From assembly GCF_900163545.1 (NCBI RefSeq), contig NZ_FUHW01000048.1, forward strand, positions 1 to 36,200: a stretch of 36,200 nucleotides of DNA, given 5' to 3'. Of this stretch, positions 1 to 7,836 are shown one piece after another. The first letter of the stretch is position 1. The number at the start of each line of letters is the position of its first letter. The position numbers and the translations under genes were made by a program. Under the pieces are notes generated by a model. It had not been told where the DNA came from and ran no database searches. It worked only from the letters and a program-made list of their open reading frames with translations. The DNA is from Arthrobacter rhombi. Its GTDB lineage: Bacteria; Actinomycetota; Actinomycetes; Actinomycetales; Micrococcaceae.

Positions 1-70
1 AGGTCTTCCCTATTTCAACTACCCCGGAGCGTTACCAACGTCCGTGGTCAATACACCTAGGAGGCACCGC

Positions 71-850
71 ATGATCGAACTGCAGATCTCCAACGGCATC
101 GCCGACGTCGTTCTCAACGCGCCCGAGAAGATGAACGCCCTCAATGAGGGCGCCCTGCGCGAACTCTCCGATGCCTACGAGCGGGCCGCCCAAGCCGTGG
201 GATCCGGTGAGGTCAGGGCCCTCCTGTTGCGCGGTGAAGGCCGTGGCTTCTGCGCCGGGCGGGATATCTCCGATGTTGACCCGGCGGAGGATGACGTCCA
301 GGGCTACCTGGGCGGTCTGGTGCAGCCGTTGTTGCGCCAGATGTCTGGGTTCCCGGCCCCGACCTTTGCCGCCGTCCAGGGAGCTTGCCTCGGCGTCGGG
401 TTGGGTCTGGCCATTGCCACCGACGTCGTATACGTGGCGGAGAACGCCAAGATCGGTTCGCCCTTCGCCAACCTCGGGGCCACGCTGGATTCGGGCGGCC
501 ACTGGTTGTTCACCGAGCGGTTGGGCGCCCATCGGACGCTGGACATGATCTATACGGCCGAGCTGATCTCGGGGGCGGAAGCGGTGCGCTCGGGCCTCTT
601 CAGCCGGGCGATGCCAGCGGACGAACTCCTGGAGAGCACGCGGGGAATCGTGGGCACGGTCGCCCAGGGGGCCACCCAGGCCTTCGTGGCCTCCAAAGCG
701 CTGGTGGCCGAGGTGCGCGACCAGCGGCTCGGGCTCTGGGAGTCCATGGCCCACGAGAATCGGGCCCAGGATGGACTCTGCGCCACTGCCGACTACGCCG
801 AGGGATTCAAAGCCTTTCAGGAGAAGCGCAAGCCACACTTCAAGGGCTGA
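71..850 (+). CDS. Enoyl-CoA hydratase/isomerase family protein (PaaG-like)
   Basis: This 259-residue protein is a crotonase-fold enzyme that would hydrate or isomerise an acyl-CoA double bond in the cytoplasm. Visible family marks are the oxyanion-hole segment GFCAGRDISD near residue 60, the second oxyanion segment QGACLGVGLGLA near 105, and DSGG near 143, where PaaG-type isomerases carry DCGG with a catalytic aspartate. The C-terminal stretch with GFKAFQEKRKP is typical of the family. I chose the ATG at 71 because AGGAGG lies at 59-64; an in-frame GTG at 44 has no such site. The substrate cannot be told from sequence. A phenylacetate or fatty-acid role is possible, and any operon partners would lie left of the window. 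It is too short and divergent to call MenB. The gene ends just before a hairpin and faces the Lrp gene. Confidence 0.88.
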   Translation: MIELQISNGIADVVLNAPEKMNALNEGALRELSDAYERAAQAVGSGEVRALLLRGEGRGFCAGRDISDVDPAEDDVQGYLGGLVQPLLRQMSGFPAPTFAAVQGACLGVGLGLAIATDVVYVAENAKIGSPFANLGATLDSGGHWLFTERLGAHRTLDMIYTAELISGAEAVRSGLFSRAMPADELLESTRGIVGTVAQGATQAFVASKALVAEVRDQRLGLWESMAHENRAQDGLCATADYAEGFKAFQEKRKPHFKG

Positions 851-853
851 TCC

Positions 854-878
854 GGGCGGGGCGGTTACCGTCCGGCCC
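854..878 (+). terminator. Hairpin between convergent hydratase and Lrp genes
   Basis: Arms 854-864 and 868-878 pair across a TTA loop with nine Watson-Crick pairs, one G-T and one G-G mismatch. It sits four bases after the hydratase stop and eight before the Lrp stop. There is no T-run, as is usual in high-GC actinobacteria. In + strand RNA the G-T pair would be a G-U wobble. Confidence 0.5.
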
Positions 879-885
879 GCACTCG

Positions 886-1335
886 CTAGCGGGTGTCGAC
901 GTCCTCGAAGACCAGGAACGTCTGGGTGTCCAGGACACCGGGCATCGACTGGATGTTGTCGAAGACCACGCGGCGCAGATCCACATTGTCCTTGGCCCTG
1001 ACCAACAGGATCACATCGAAGTTCCCGCCCACCAGGCCGATGTGATGGACCTCCGGCAGGGCTGCGAGCCGCTCGCGGAGTTCACGCCATGAATGCTGGC
1101 GCAACTTCAACGTGACATAGGCCGAGGAGCGCAGCCCCGCCCGCACCGGGTCGACGACGGCCATGTACCGGGTGATGACCCCCTCGTCCTGCAACCTGTT
1201 GATCCGCGAGTAGGCGTGGGCGCGGGAGACGTGGACGTTCTGCGCCACGGTGGTCACCGATTGCCGGCCATCACGGGTCAGCTCGGCAATGATGCGGTGG
1301 TCGACGTCGTCGAGCTTAACGGGAATCGAGTCCAT
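886..1335 (-). CDS. Lrp/AsnC family transcriptional regulator (BkdR-like)
   Basis: This 149-residue DNA-binding protein has the two-domain plan of feast/famine regulators. An N-terminal winged helix-turn-helix at about residues 8-60 begins LDDVDHRIIAELTRDGR and includes the recognition region VSRAHAYSRINRL. It is followed by a RAM/AsnC ligand-binding domain at about 70-145 with the VGGNFDVILLV core. The ATG at 1335 is preceded by GGAGG (complement of 1341-1345). It is transcribed away from the 2-oxo acid dehydrogenase operon across a 219-base gap containing a perfect palindrome. In other bacteria Lrp-type BkdR proteins control bkd operons in response to branched-chain amino acids. I infer the same role here from position; the sequence does not prove it. 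Family assignment is firm, the target is inferred. Confidence 0.9.
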   Translation of the reverse strand: MDSIPVKLDDVDHRIIAELTRDGRQSVTTVAQNVHVSRAHAYSRINRLQDEGVITRYMAVVDPVRAGLRSSAYVTLKLRQHSWRELRERLAALPEVHHIGLVGGNFDVILLVRAKDNVDLRRVVFDNIQSMPGVLDTQTFLVFEDVDTR

Positions 1336-1554
1336 GGTTTCCTCCGGGACGGGTGTCTACGAAAGACGATGTAACGTCACTCACAGTGACGATCTGTCTT
1401 CAAGAATACGATATTTATTCGCATCTTTCTAGGCATTTGTCCTTAACTGGATACGATCGGTTGCTCCTTCGCATACTTGAGTCACGAAGTGCTTTCGACG
1501 GTGCCGTGCTGATGCGGTCTGTCGGGCGCCCGGGATTCTACGAAGGAGTACATC
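1336..1554. promoter_or_regulatory. Divergent, relatively AT-rich control region of lrp and bkd
   Basis: This 219-base gap has an AT-rich core around 1400-1450, unusual for this GC-rich window and typical of Lrp-bound DNA. It holds the perfect 7-3-7 palindrome at 1375-1391. Both flanking genes have good ribosome binding sites: GGAGG for the regulator and AAGGAG at 1543-1548 for bkdA. I could not settle on a convincing -35/-10 pair. Confidence 0.55.
1375..1391. promoter_or_regulatory. Perfect palindrome, candidate operator
   Basis: CGTCACT, spacer CAC, AGTGACG: seven bases on each side match exactly as an inverted repeat. It lies 40 bases upstream of the lrp start and 164 bases upstream of bkdA, which fits autoregulation. 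Binding by the neighbouring Lrp protein is inferred from position only. Confidence 0.5.
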
Positions 1555-2742
1555 ATGAGCGCCGTGCCAGGTGAGCCGCAAGCCACCGAAGCTGCCGACC
1601 TCGACAGCGTCTGCCGTCACTTCGGCATTTCCGTGGAGGACTACCTGCTGCCCTCACGCGGCCAGATCCAGATCGTCGATGAGGGTGGTTCGTTGCGACC
1701 CGTCGAGGACCAGGGGACCGAGCCGGGTCATGAATACCCGCTTCCCGACGACGAGACCCTGTTGAAGGCCTACGAGCAGCTGGTGATCGGCCGGCGCGCC
1801 AACGACCAGAACTCAGCCCTGGTCCGCCAGGGCAGGATGGCCGTCTACCCCTCCAGCCATGGCCAGGAAGCCTGTCAGGTGGCGGCGGCCCTGTGCCTGG
1901 GGGAGAACGACTGGATGTTCCCCACCTACCGTGACTCCGTGGCAGTGATGGCCAAGGGAGTGGATCCGGTGGAGACGATGGTGCTGTTCCGGGGTGACTG
2001 GCATGGCGGCTACGATCCGCGCCAATACAAGGTCGGCATCCAGTCCACCCCGTTGACCACCCAGTTGCTGCACGGGGTCGGCGTCGCCCATGCGGCCAAG
2101 CTGCGCGGCGAGGACACTGTTGTCTTGGCGATGTGTGGCGACGGGGCCACCAGTGAAGGCGATTTCCACGAGGCCCTGAACTTCGCCGCTGTGTTCAACC
2201 TGCCGGTGATCTTCTTCGTGCAGAACAACCAGTACGCCATTTCCGTTCCACTGTCCCAGCAGTCGGTGGCCCCGTCGCTGGCCCACAAGGCCGTCGGCTA
2301 CGGCATGGCCGGCGAACGCGTGGATGGTAACGACCTGGTCGCCCTCATGGCCGTGCTGGGGCGTGCCGTGGAATTGGCCCGTACCGGGTCCGGCCCGCTG
2401 CTGGTGGAAGCCCATACCTACCGCATGCAGGCACACACCAACGCCGATGATGCCACCCGGTATCGGGAGGACGAGGAAGTGACGGCTTGGCGGGGGAAGG
2501 ATCCGCTGAACCGGATGACCACGTACTTGCAGAACAAGGGCCTGCTCGACGATGCGGTCACCGAACGTATTGCTGCCCAGGCAGAACACACGGCGCAGGC
2601 CCTGCGTGACGGGCTGAACCAGGACCCGGAGATCGACCCGCTGGAACTCTTCGATCATGTCTACGCCACCCAGACCCCGCAGCTCGCCGAACAGCGCGCC
2701 CTGCTCGCGGATGAACTCTCCCGGGAAGGGGACGCCAAGTGA
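1555..2742 (+). CDS. bkdA: 2-oxo acid dehydrogenase E1 component, alpha subunit (BkdA-like)
   Basis: This 395-residue protein is the thiamine-diphosphate-binding half of E1, which decarboxylates a 2-oxo acid and hands the acyl group to the lipoyl arm of E2. The ThDP motif runs from GDGATSEGDFHEALNF at about residue 195 to QNN at 223-225. The loop NADDATRYREDEEV, corresponding to the regulatory loop of the family, follows near 298. The start at 1555 has AAGGAG seven bases upstream. It overlaps the E1-beta start by four bases, so the two chains are translationally coupled. The three-gene order matches mycobacterial bkdABC, where the complex acts on branched-chain 2-oxo acids. Pyruvate dehydrogenase of the alpha/beta type has similar sequence and cannot be excluded, but the Lrp neighbour favours branched-chain substrates. 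Confidence 0.85.
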   Translation: MSAVPGEPQATEAADLDSVCRHFGISVEDYLLPSRGQIQIVDEGGSLRPVEDQGTEPGHEYPLPDDETLLKAYEQLVIGRRANDQNSALVRQGRMAVYPSSHGQEACQVAAALCLGENDWMFPTYRDSVAVMAKGVDPVETMVLFRGDWHGGYDPRQYKVGIQSTPLTTQLLHGVGVAHAAKLRGEDTVVLAMCGDGATSEGDFHEALNFAAVFNLPVIFFVQNNQYAISVPLSQQSVAPSLAHKAVGYGMAGERVDGNDLVALMAVLGRAVELARTGSGPLLVEAHTYRMQAHTNADDATRYREDEEVTAWRGKDPLNRMTTYLQNKGLLDDAVTERIAAQAEHTAQALRDGLNQDPEIDPLELFDHVYATQTPQLAEQRALLADELSREGDAK

Positions 2743-3854
2743 ACCCGCATATCACCACTTCATCCGAGGCCAACGGCAATGTCAGCGCCGCCACGGCCCG
2801 CGCGAGCGAGCGTGCCGCCGAACGTGCCGAAGCCGCAGGCCCCCGTCCGGTCACCCTTGCCAAGGCACTGAATACTGCCCTGGCCGACGCCATGGAAGCC
2901 GATACCGGCGTCGTCCTCTTCGGGGAAGATATCGGAACCCTCGGCGGCGTTTTCCGCATCACCGACGGGTTGACCGCACGCTTCGGCGTCGAACGCTGCT
3001 TTGACACCCCGCTGGCCGAATCCGGCATCGTTGGCATGGCGATTGGCATGGCCATGAACGGTATGCGCCCGGTCATCGAAATGCAGTTCGACGCCTTCGC
3101 CTACCCGGCCTTCGAACAGATTGCCTCCCATCTGGCAAAAATGCGCAACCGCACCCGCGGTGCCGTGGACATGCCGGTCGTCGTCCGCATCCCGTATGCC
3201 GGTGGCATCGGTGGTGTCGAGCACCATTGCGACTCCTCGGAGGCCTACTACGCACACACGCCCGGGCTGAAGGTCATGACGCCCTCAACGGTGTCCGACG
3301 CCTACCGGATGATGCGCGAAGCCATCGCCTCCAACGACCCCGTCGTCTTCCTGGAGCCGAAGAAACTGTACTTCTCCAAGGATCCGGTGGATCTTGAGGG
3401 ACTGCGCGCCGAGTACGAAGCCGCTGCCGCCGCGGGTCAACACCCCACCGAAGGCCATGCTGCCGTCGCCCGGGCCGGAACCGACGCCACGCTGATTGCT
3501 TACGGCCCGTCGGTTTCCACGGCCTTGGCTGCCGCAGCGGCAGCCGCCGAGGAAGGTCGTTCGCTGGAGGTCATCGACGTCCGGAGCATCGTCCCCTTCG
3601 ATGACGAGACCGTCTGCGCTTCGGTGCGCAAGACCGGCCGCGCCGTGGTCATTTCCGAAGCCCCCGGATTCGCCTCCGTCGCCTCGGAGATCACCGCCCG
3701 GGTGCAGGAACGCTGCTTCCACTCCCTGGCCGCCCCGGTATTGCGGGTGACGGGATTCGACATTCCGTTCCCGGCGCCAAAGCTGGAAGGCTTCTTCCTG
3801 CCCAGTGTGGACCGCATTCTGGACACCGTCGACTCGCTGCAGTGGGAGGACTAG
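2739..3854 (+). CDS. bkdB: 2-oxo acid dehydrogenase E1 component, beta subunit (BkdB-like)
   Basis: This 371-residue protein is the second half of the E1 heterotetramer. The transketolase pyrimidine-binding domain covers about residues 40-215 with VVLFGEDIGTLGGVF, TPLAESGIVGMAIGMA and the conserved RIPYAGGIGG and EHHCDSSEAYYAH segments. The transketolase C-terminal domain follows, with LEVIDVRSIVPFDDETV near 275. The start is a GTG at 2739 overlapping the TGA of bkdA (GTGA), with GGAAGGGG just upstream. An N-terminal extension of about 40 residues rich in Ala, Arg and Glu precedes the conserved domain. This is longer than usual and may be a linker or a slightly early start, but I see no better-supported downstream start. 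It acts with the E1-alpha and E2 proteins encoded beside it. Confidence 0.85.
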   Translation: MNPHITTSSEANGNVSAATARASERAAERAEAAGPRPVTLAKALNTALADAMEADTGVVLFGEDIGTLGGVFRITDGLTARFGVERCFDTPLAESGIVGMAIGMAMNGMRPVIEMQFDAFAYPAFEQIASHLAKMRNRTRGAVDMPVVVRIPYAGGIGGVEHHCDSSEAYYAHTPGLKVMTPSTVSDAYRMMREAIASNDPVVFLEPKKLYFSKDPVDLEGLRAEYEAAAAAGQHPTEGHAAVARAGTDATLIAYGPSVSTALAAAAAAAEEGRSLEVIDVRSIVPFDDETVCASVRKTGRAVVISEAPGFASVASEITARVQERCFHSLAAPVLRVTGFDIPFPAPKLEGFFLPSVDRILDTVDSLQWED

Positions 3855-3856
3855 AC

Positions 3857-5296
3857 ATGGCCATCAAGGTATTCCTGCTTCCCGACCTGGGTGAAGGACT
3901 GACCGAGGCGGATTTGGTGAACTGGCTCGTGGCCGAGGGGGACACGATCGTCGTGGACCAGCCGATCGCCGAAGTCGAGACCGCCAAATCCCTGGTCGAG
4001 GTACCCAGCCCGTTCGCCGGCACCGTACATCAACTCCATGGTGCCGCCGGCGACACCATGGACGTCGGCAAGGCGCTGCTGTCCGTGGATGACGGTGAGG
4101 GGGTGGCCGACGGTGACGCTCCGTCGGAAGCTCCGGCCACGACCGAGGCGGCCCCCGTGGAAACGGCGCAGTCCTACCGCGAGGAGGAGCGGGCCGGAGC
4201 CGGAGAAGGCTCGGGCAACGTCCTGGTCGGCTACGGCACCCCCGGCGGGGCCGGATCGACCAAGCGGACCCGCCGTCCGCGCTCCTCGGTGCCCGCCATG
4301 GCGAAGGCGCCCTCCACCGCCGCGGCCCCGGCGGCGCTACCGGTTGAGACTCCGTCGCAGTTCCGAGCCACGGCACCGACCGTGATCTCCCCGCTGGTCC
4401 GCAAACTGGCGAGGGACCACGGGATCGACGTCGCAACGCTGACCGGTTCTGGCCGGAGCGGGCTGATCATGCGTGCCGATGTCCAGGGGGCCATCGACGC
4501 CTCGTCGGGCGGGGCGCCGGCAGTGTCGGCAGCCTCCGCGGCTGCGGCTTCGGTCGACGGCGTGGTCGGAGCCGACCCCCGTTCGGGGCTGGGCATTAGC
4601 TCACGCACACCGTTGAAGGGTGTCCGTAAGACCATTGCCCAAGCCATGAGCACCTCGCGCCGAGAAATCCCCGAGGCCACGGTATGGGTCGACGTGGACG
4701 CCACCGAACTGGTCCGCATGCGGGCCAAGCTCAAGGCGGCAGATCCCCAGAACACTCCCGGGCTGCTGGCGTTCATCGCCCGCTTCACCGTCGCCGGTTT
4801 GGTCCGGTACCCGGAACTGAACACCCGGATCCAGGACGCCTCCGATGGGGGACAGGAAATTATCGGTTTCGACGGGATCAACCTGGGCATCGCCGCCCAG
4901 ACGGATCGCGGTCTGATGGTGCCCAGCATTGCCCAGGCCCAAGACCTCAGCGCCCGGCAGCTCGACAGCGAGGTTCGCCGGCTGGCCGGGGTGGCCCGTG
5001 AAGGCAAATGCACTCCCGCCGAGCTCACTCGTGGCACGTTCACGCTGAACAACTACGGTGTCTTCGGGGTGGATGGCTCAGCTGCGATCATCAACCATCC
5101 GGAAGTTGCCATTCTCGGCGTCGGGCGCATCATTGACCGTCCGTGGGTCGTGGACGGGGAGCTGGCCGTCCGTAAGGTCACCGAATTGACCCTGACCTTC
5201 GACCACCGGGTCTGTGACGGCGGCATCGCGGGTGGGTTCCTGCGCTATATCGCCGACGCCATCGAAAACCCCGGCTCGGTGCTCGCGGACCTGTAG
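3857..5296 (+). CDS. bkdC: 2-oxo acid dehydrogenase E2, dihydrolipoyl acyltransferase (BkdC-like)
   Basis: This 479-residue protein transfers the acyl group from E1 to coenzyme A. A single lipoyl domain occupies about residues 1-78, with the lipoylated lysine in ETAKS at K44. A long Ala/Pro/Glu-rich linker follows, then a peripheral subunit-binding domain at about 176-212 (SPLVRKLARDHGIDVATLTGSG), a second linker and the catalytic domain from about 255. The active-site motif DHRVCDG is at 449-455. The ATG at 3857 follows the bkdB stop by two bases and has GGGAGGA at 3844-3850; an earlier in-frame start at 3842 would overlap bkdB and adds nothing conserved. No E3 lipoamide dehydrogenase gene follows, so the complex presumably shares the cell's general E3. 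Confidence 0.88.
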   Translation: MAIKVFLLPDLGEGLTEADLVNWLVAEGDTIVVDQPIAEVETAKSLVEVPSPFAGTVHQLHGAAGDTMDVGKALLSVDDGEGVADGDAPSEAPATTEAAPVETAQSYREEERAGAGEGSGNVLVGYGTPGGAGSTKRTRRPRSSVPAMAKAPSTAAAPAALPVETPSQFRATAPTVISPLVRKLARDHGIDVATLTGSGRSGLIMRADVQGAIDASSGGAPAVSAASAAAASVDGVVGADPRSGLGISSRTPLKGVRKTIAQAMSTSRREIPEATVWVDVDATELVRMRAKLKAADPQNTPGLLAFIARFTVAGLVRYPELNTRIQDASDGGQEIIGFDGINLGIAAQTDRGLMVPSIAQAQDLSARQLDSEVRRLAGVAREGKCTPAELTRGTFTLNNYGVFGVDGSAAIINHPEVAILGVGRIIDRPWVVDGELAVRKVTELTLTFDHRVCDGGIAGGFLRYIADAIENPGSVLADL

Positions 5297-5322
5297 GCCC
5301 CGGCCTGCAGAAGTTGAGGTGA

Positions 5323-5361
5323 GGAACCGGCGCGGGGGATACCTTCTTCCGCGCCAGTTCC
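5323..5361. terminator. Long inverted repeat after bkdC
   Basis: Arms 5323-5335 and 5349-5361 match over 13 positions with one interruption, 27 bases after the bkdC stop. The odd pair is C-A in + strand RNA but a G-U wobble in - strand RNA. The hairpin would therefore work in both directions and stop read-through from the oxidoreductase gene too. No T-run follows. Confidence 0.5.
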
Positions 5362-5421
5362 ATCTCGGCAGCTCACTGATCCGGCGACCGTGGGCATCTG
5401 CCGAGTCCGTGGCAGTCGATG

Positions 5422-5446
5422 GAAGCCTTCCGGGAGGAAAGGCTTC
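5422..5446 (-). terminator. Hairpin at the end of the oxidoreductase gene
   Basis: GAAGCCTT at 5422-5429 and AAGGCTTC at 5439-5446 pair perfectly. The hairpin begins within the stop codon (5445-5447) of the leftward oxidoreductase gene. No T-run follows; intrinsic termination is plausible but unproven. Confidence 0.4.
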
Positions 5447-6383
5447 AGGCCAGTGCCAGCCGGGAATGTTGCCACCAGTGGACGGTCGCTGCCGCGGCCG
5501 CGGGCAGGGGGGTGGGTTCGAGACCGAGCGCTTCCTGGCTGGCGTGGGAGTCCATGATGAACGGTCGATCGAATTGGTAGGCCATCTCGGTCATTTCGTG
5601 GAGGCCGGGAGCGGCGACGCTCACCAAGCGCAGCAACCACCCTGGCAACCCTGAAACCGGGGGTGGTTCGACCCCTGCTGCCCGCGCAAACGCGGCCGCC
5701 AGATCCCGTTGTGTCGTGGGAACCGCCGTCGGGGCATGGAGGACCCGGTTCCACAATTCCGGCCGTTCGCTGGCACGGATCATCGCCGCAGCGAGGTCCG
5801 GGACGAAGGTGAAAGAGTGGGGCTGGCCCGGATGGCCGATCGCGAAGAGGCGTTTGCCCGAGAAAACAGCCTCCAACATACGCGATCCGGCATGGGCGTT
5901 CTCCACCAGTGGCCCGAAAAAATCCGAAGCAACCATGCTGACCGTCGAAGTCCCTGAGGCCTGCCGAGCAGCCAGCAGCCCAGTTCTGATCCCCCGTTTG
6001 CCTCCAGCTGCCTCGCGCGGAGAGTCTTCGTCCATGACCTGGTCCGGCTCGGAGTATGCGTACAGACCTTCGGGAAAGACGACGGGAATCCCCTGTTCAC
6101 CGGCGACCTTCAAAACCACCTCTTCGGCCTGTGGCAGCATAGCTCGCCAGGCGTCGGCCCGGTAGGCGGCGTGGACGCAATGGAAGATCGCCGAGGCGCC
6201 GGTGGCGGCCCCGGCCAGTTGCGACGCATCCGTCGCGTCGGCGCGGACCCTGTGGATCAGCCGGTGGGCCGGCCCGCTGCCTGAGCGGGTGGCCATCACC
6301 ACGGTATGGCCGGCATCGGCCAGTTGGAGGGCGAGGGTGGAACCGACGGGGCCGGATCCGGTGACCAGGAATTGCTGGGACAT
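5445..6383 (-). CDS. NAD(P)-binding epimerase/dehydratase-like oxidoreductase
   Basis: This 312-residue cytoplasmic protein has an N-terminal Rossmann nucleotide-binding fold. The glycine motif is TGSGPVGSTLALQLADAG at residues 8-25, and ATRSG, near the end of the second strand, hints at NADP preference. It resembles atypical or extended SDRs of the NAD-dependent epimerase group. I do not see a clear Tyr-x-x-x-Lys catalytic pair, although YAYSEPD near residue 109 occupies the expected area. The substrate is unknown. It is divergent from a TetR regulator, with the shared 131-base promoter region carrying repeated operator-like palindromes, so it is probably the regulator's main target. The ATG at 6383 follows a weak purine-rich stretch. 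Confidence 0.75.
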   Translation of the reverse strand: MSQQFLVTGSGPVGSTLALQLADAGHTVVMATRSGSGPAHRLIHRVRADATDASQLAGAATGASAIFHCVHAAYRADAWRAMLPQAEEVVLKVAGEQGIPVVFPEGLYAYSEPDQVMDEDSPREAAGGKRGIRTGLLAARQASGTSTVSMVASDFFGPLVENAHAGSRMLEAVFSGKRLFAIGHPGQPHSFTFVPDLAAAMIRASERPELWNRVLHAPTAVPTTQRDLAAAFARAAGVEPPPVSGLPGWLLRLVSVAAPGLHEMTEMAYQFDRPFIMDSHASQEALGLEPTPLPAAAAATVHWWQHSRLALA

Positions 6384-6409
6384 GGCATGCTCTTTCGTGG
6401 AACGGAAAT

Positions 6410-6424
6410 GAGAGCAGTGCTCTC
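6410..6424. promoter_or_regulatory. TetR-type operator candidate, copy 1
   Basis: GAGAGCA-G-TGCTCTC is a perfect 15-base palindrome with a single central base, 26 bases upstream of the oxidoreductase start. A near-identical copy lies 49 bases to the right, centre to centre. The size and arrangement are typical of TetR-family operators; binding by the adjacent TetR is inferred. Confidence 0.65.
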
Positions 6425-6459
6425 TGGTGCAAAGCTACCGTCAAGGAATGATGAGGTCA

Positions 6460-6472
6460 AGAGCGGTGCTCT
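6460..6472. promoter_or_regulatory. TetR-type operator candidate, copy 2
   Basis: AGAGCGGTGCTCT differs from the core of copy 1 at one base. A further TGCTCT half-site lies at 6388-6393, at the edge of the oxidoreductase gene. On the - strand a TTGACC (6460-6455) abuts this operator and could be the -35 of the oxidoreductase promoter, with a weak TAGCTT 17 bases further on. Repression by occlusion is therefore plausible. Confidence 0.6.
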
Positions 6473-6514
6473 CTTAAGTTGACAGTGCTCCCAGAGGTGT
6501 CGTTTGATGAGATC

Positions 6515-7261
6515 ATGACCAGGACCTTGACGCCGCGCGAACAAGCCAGGGAGCGCACCATGGCCGAAATTCTGCGTATCGCCCGTGAACAACTGGCTGC
6601 CGAGGGGCCCGCCGCGTTATCGCTACGAGCCGTGGCCCGGCAGTTGGGTATCGTCTCCTCGGCCATCTACCGCTATGTTTCCAGCCGGGACGAACTGTTG
6701 ACCCTGCTGATCGTCGAGGCGTATTCGGATCTGGGCGAGCAGGTTGAAACGGCAGTGGCCGATGCCCCGGCACACCCGCTGGAGCGATTCGAGGTGCTGG
6801 CCCGGGCCGTTCGCAGCTGGGCGCTGGGCGATGCCGCCCGCTACGCCTTGCTGTTCGGGACCCCGGTCCCGGGCTATACAGCACCGGCCGCACTCACGAA
6901 CGAAGCAGGTACCCGGGTCGTGGTTGCCCTCTTCACGATTCTTGACGAGGCCTGGAACAACGGGACCATCACGACGGCGGCCAGTGGCTCCGATGGGCAG
7001 CAAGAAACACATATCCCGGTGCGGCTCGGCCAGGACCTCGAGGCGATCAGACAAGAATATGGAATCGCCATGCCCGCAGAACTGGTGGCCCGGGGCTTCA
7101 GCTGTTGGTCGGGTCTGTTCGGAGCGGTCACCTTCGAAGTTTTTGGTCACTACGGGCCAGCTACTTTCGGCGACCCCGGGGAGATCTTCGAACAAACCGT
7201 CAGGCTCCTGGCCACACAGGTGGGGCTGAACCCTGGATCTTCTGCAGTCGGTGGGATCTAG
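6515..7261 (+). CDS. TetR family transcriptional regulator
   Basis: This 248-residue regulator has an N-terminal TetR helix-turn-helix at about residues 15-65. Key segments are REQARERTMAEILRIA, LSLRAVARQLGIVSSAIYRY and the trailing VSSRDELLTLL. The ligand domain that follows includes the WALGDAARYALLFGTPVPGY segment common to the TetR_C WHG group. I chose the ATG at 6515; a TTG at 6479 in the same frame would add 12 residues of no TetR character. No strong ribosome binding site precedes either. It is divergent from the oxidoreductase gene, with the paired palindromes between them, so it probably represses that gene and itself. Its stop codon overlaps the stop of the next, opposite-strand gene (CTAG at 7258-7261). 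Confidence 0.88.
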   Translation: MTRTLTPREQARERTMAEILRIAREQLAAEGPAALSLRAVARQLGIVSSAIYRYVSSRDELLTLLIVEAYSDLGEQVETAVADAPAHPLERFEVLARAVRSWALGDAARYALLFGTPVPGYTAPAALTNEAGTRVVVALFTILDEAWNNGTITTAASGSDGQQETHIPVRLGQDLEAIRQEYGIAMPAELVARGFSCWSGLFGAVTFEVFGHYGPATFGDPGEIFEQTVRLLATQVGLNPGSSAVGGI

Positions 7262-7638
7262 CGGCGGTAGAAGTCATCGGAGAAGGTCTCCACCGAGTCG
7301 TCGTCGCCCTCGGAGGTGGCCGTGCTGTCGGGGACCTCGGTTCCTTCGGCCCCGGCGTCATTGCTCGTCTCGGCGGGGGACTTGCGCTCGTCGAGATGCA
7401 GATGGTTTCCCAGCATGCGCACCACCACCGAAGCGCCAATGAACGTGGTGCCCAGGGGGATGACGGCGGTGCTGAAAATCGTGCTTAACGCCCTCAAGGC
7501 GTTGGCGGTGACCATGTCTTGCGGATCGACCTTGTCGAAGAGGAACTGCAGGAGGTTCATCGAGAGCAGCTGCAGTGCCACACCGATGATGAGGATCGCG
7601 ACCCCGTAGATCATGAGTTTGAACGAAATGCGTTTCAT
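7258..7638 (-). CDS. Small two-helix membrane protein, function unknown
   Basis: This 126-residue protein has two hydrophobic segments, at about residues 8-32 (LMIYGVAILIIGVALQLL) and 49-76 (ALSTIFSTAVIPLGTTFIGA). A charged, acidic, low-complexity C-terminal tail rich in Asp, Glu, Ser and Thr follows. I recognise no family. The ATG at 7638 is preceded by a GGGGGAAA ribosome-binding-like stretch on the complementary strand. It converges with the TetR gene and shares four bases with it, and it is divergent from the MBL-fold gene. The downstream neighbour on its own strand is too distant to suggest an operon. Likely a cytoplasmic membrane protein with its tail in the cytosol; the orientation is a guess. 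Confidence 0.7.
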   Translation of the reverse strand: MKRISFKLMIYGVAILIIGVALQLLSMNLLQFLFDKVDPQDMVTANALRALSTIFSTAVIPLGTTFIGASVVVRMLGNHLHLDERKSPAETSNDAGAEGTEVPDSTATSEGDDDSVETFSDDFYRR

Positions 7639-7836
7639 CGGTGTTTCCCCCGGTCCTCTGGATGCTCCCGACGGCTCCTCGCCGGTGCCTTATTCCTCTC
7701 GAGCCTACCCACCGGGGCCGCCCCGACGGGTGCCAGCGGATCCGCGCCCCGTGGGCAAGGGGGAATAGAGTCGGAACATCGACAGTCACTGCGGCGAACC
7801 GGGGCCCGCCCACGGGCGCCGGGACAAGGATGGATC

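Noticed and set aside
32..838. Long open frame on the - strand opposite the hydratase gene
   Set aside because: It mirrors the codon pattern of the real gene in GC-rich DNA, shows no known domain, and the + strand gene has clear crotonase motifs and a ribosome binding site.
71..850. Possible MenB (naphthoate synthase), given the men genes in the window
   Set aside because: Too short, lies 10 kb from the men genes, and lacks the MenB-specific central insert; motifs are nearer to PaaG-type isomerases.
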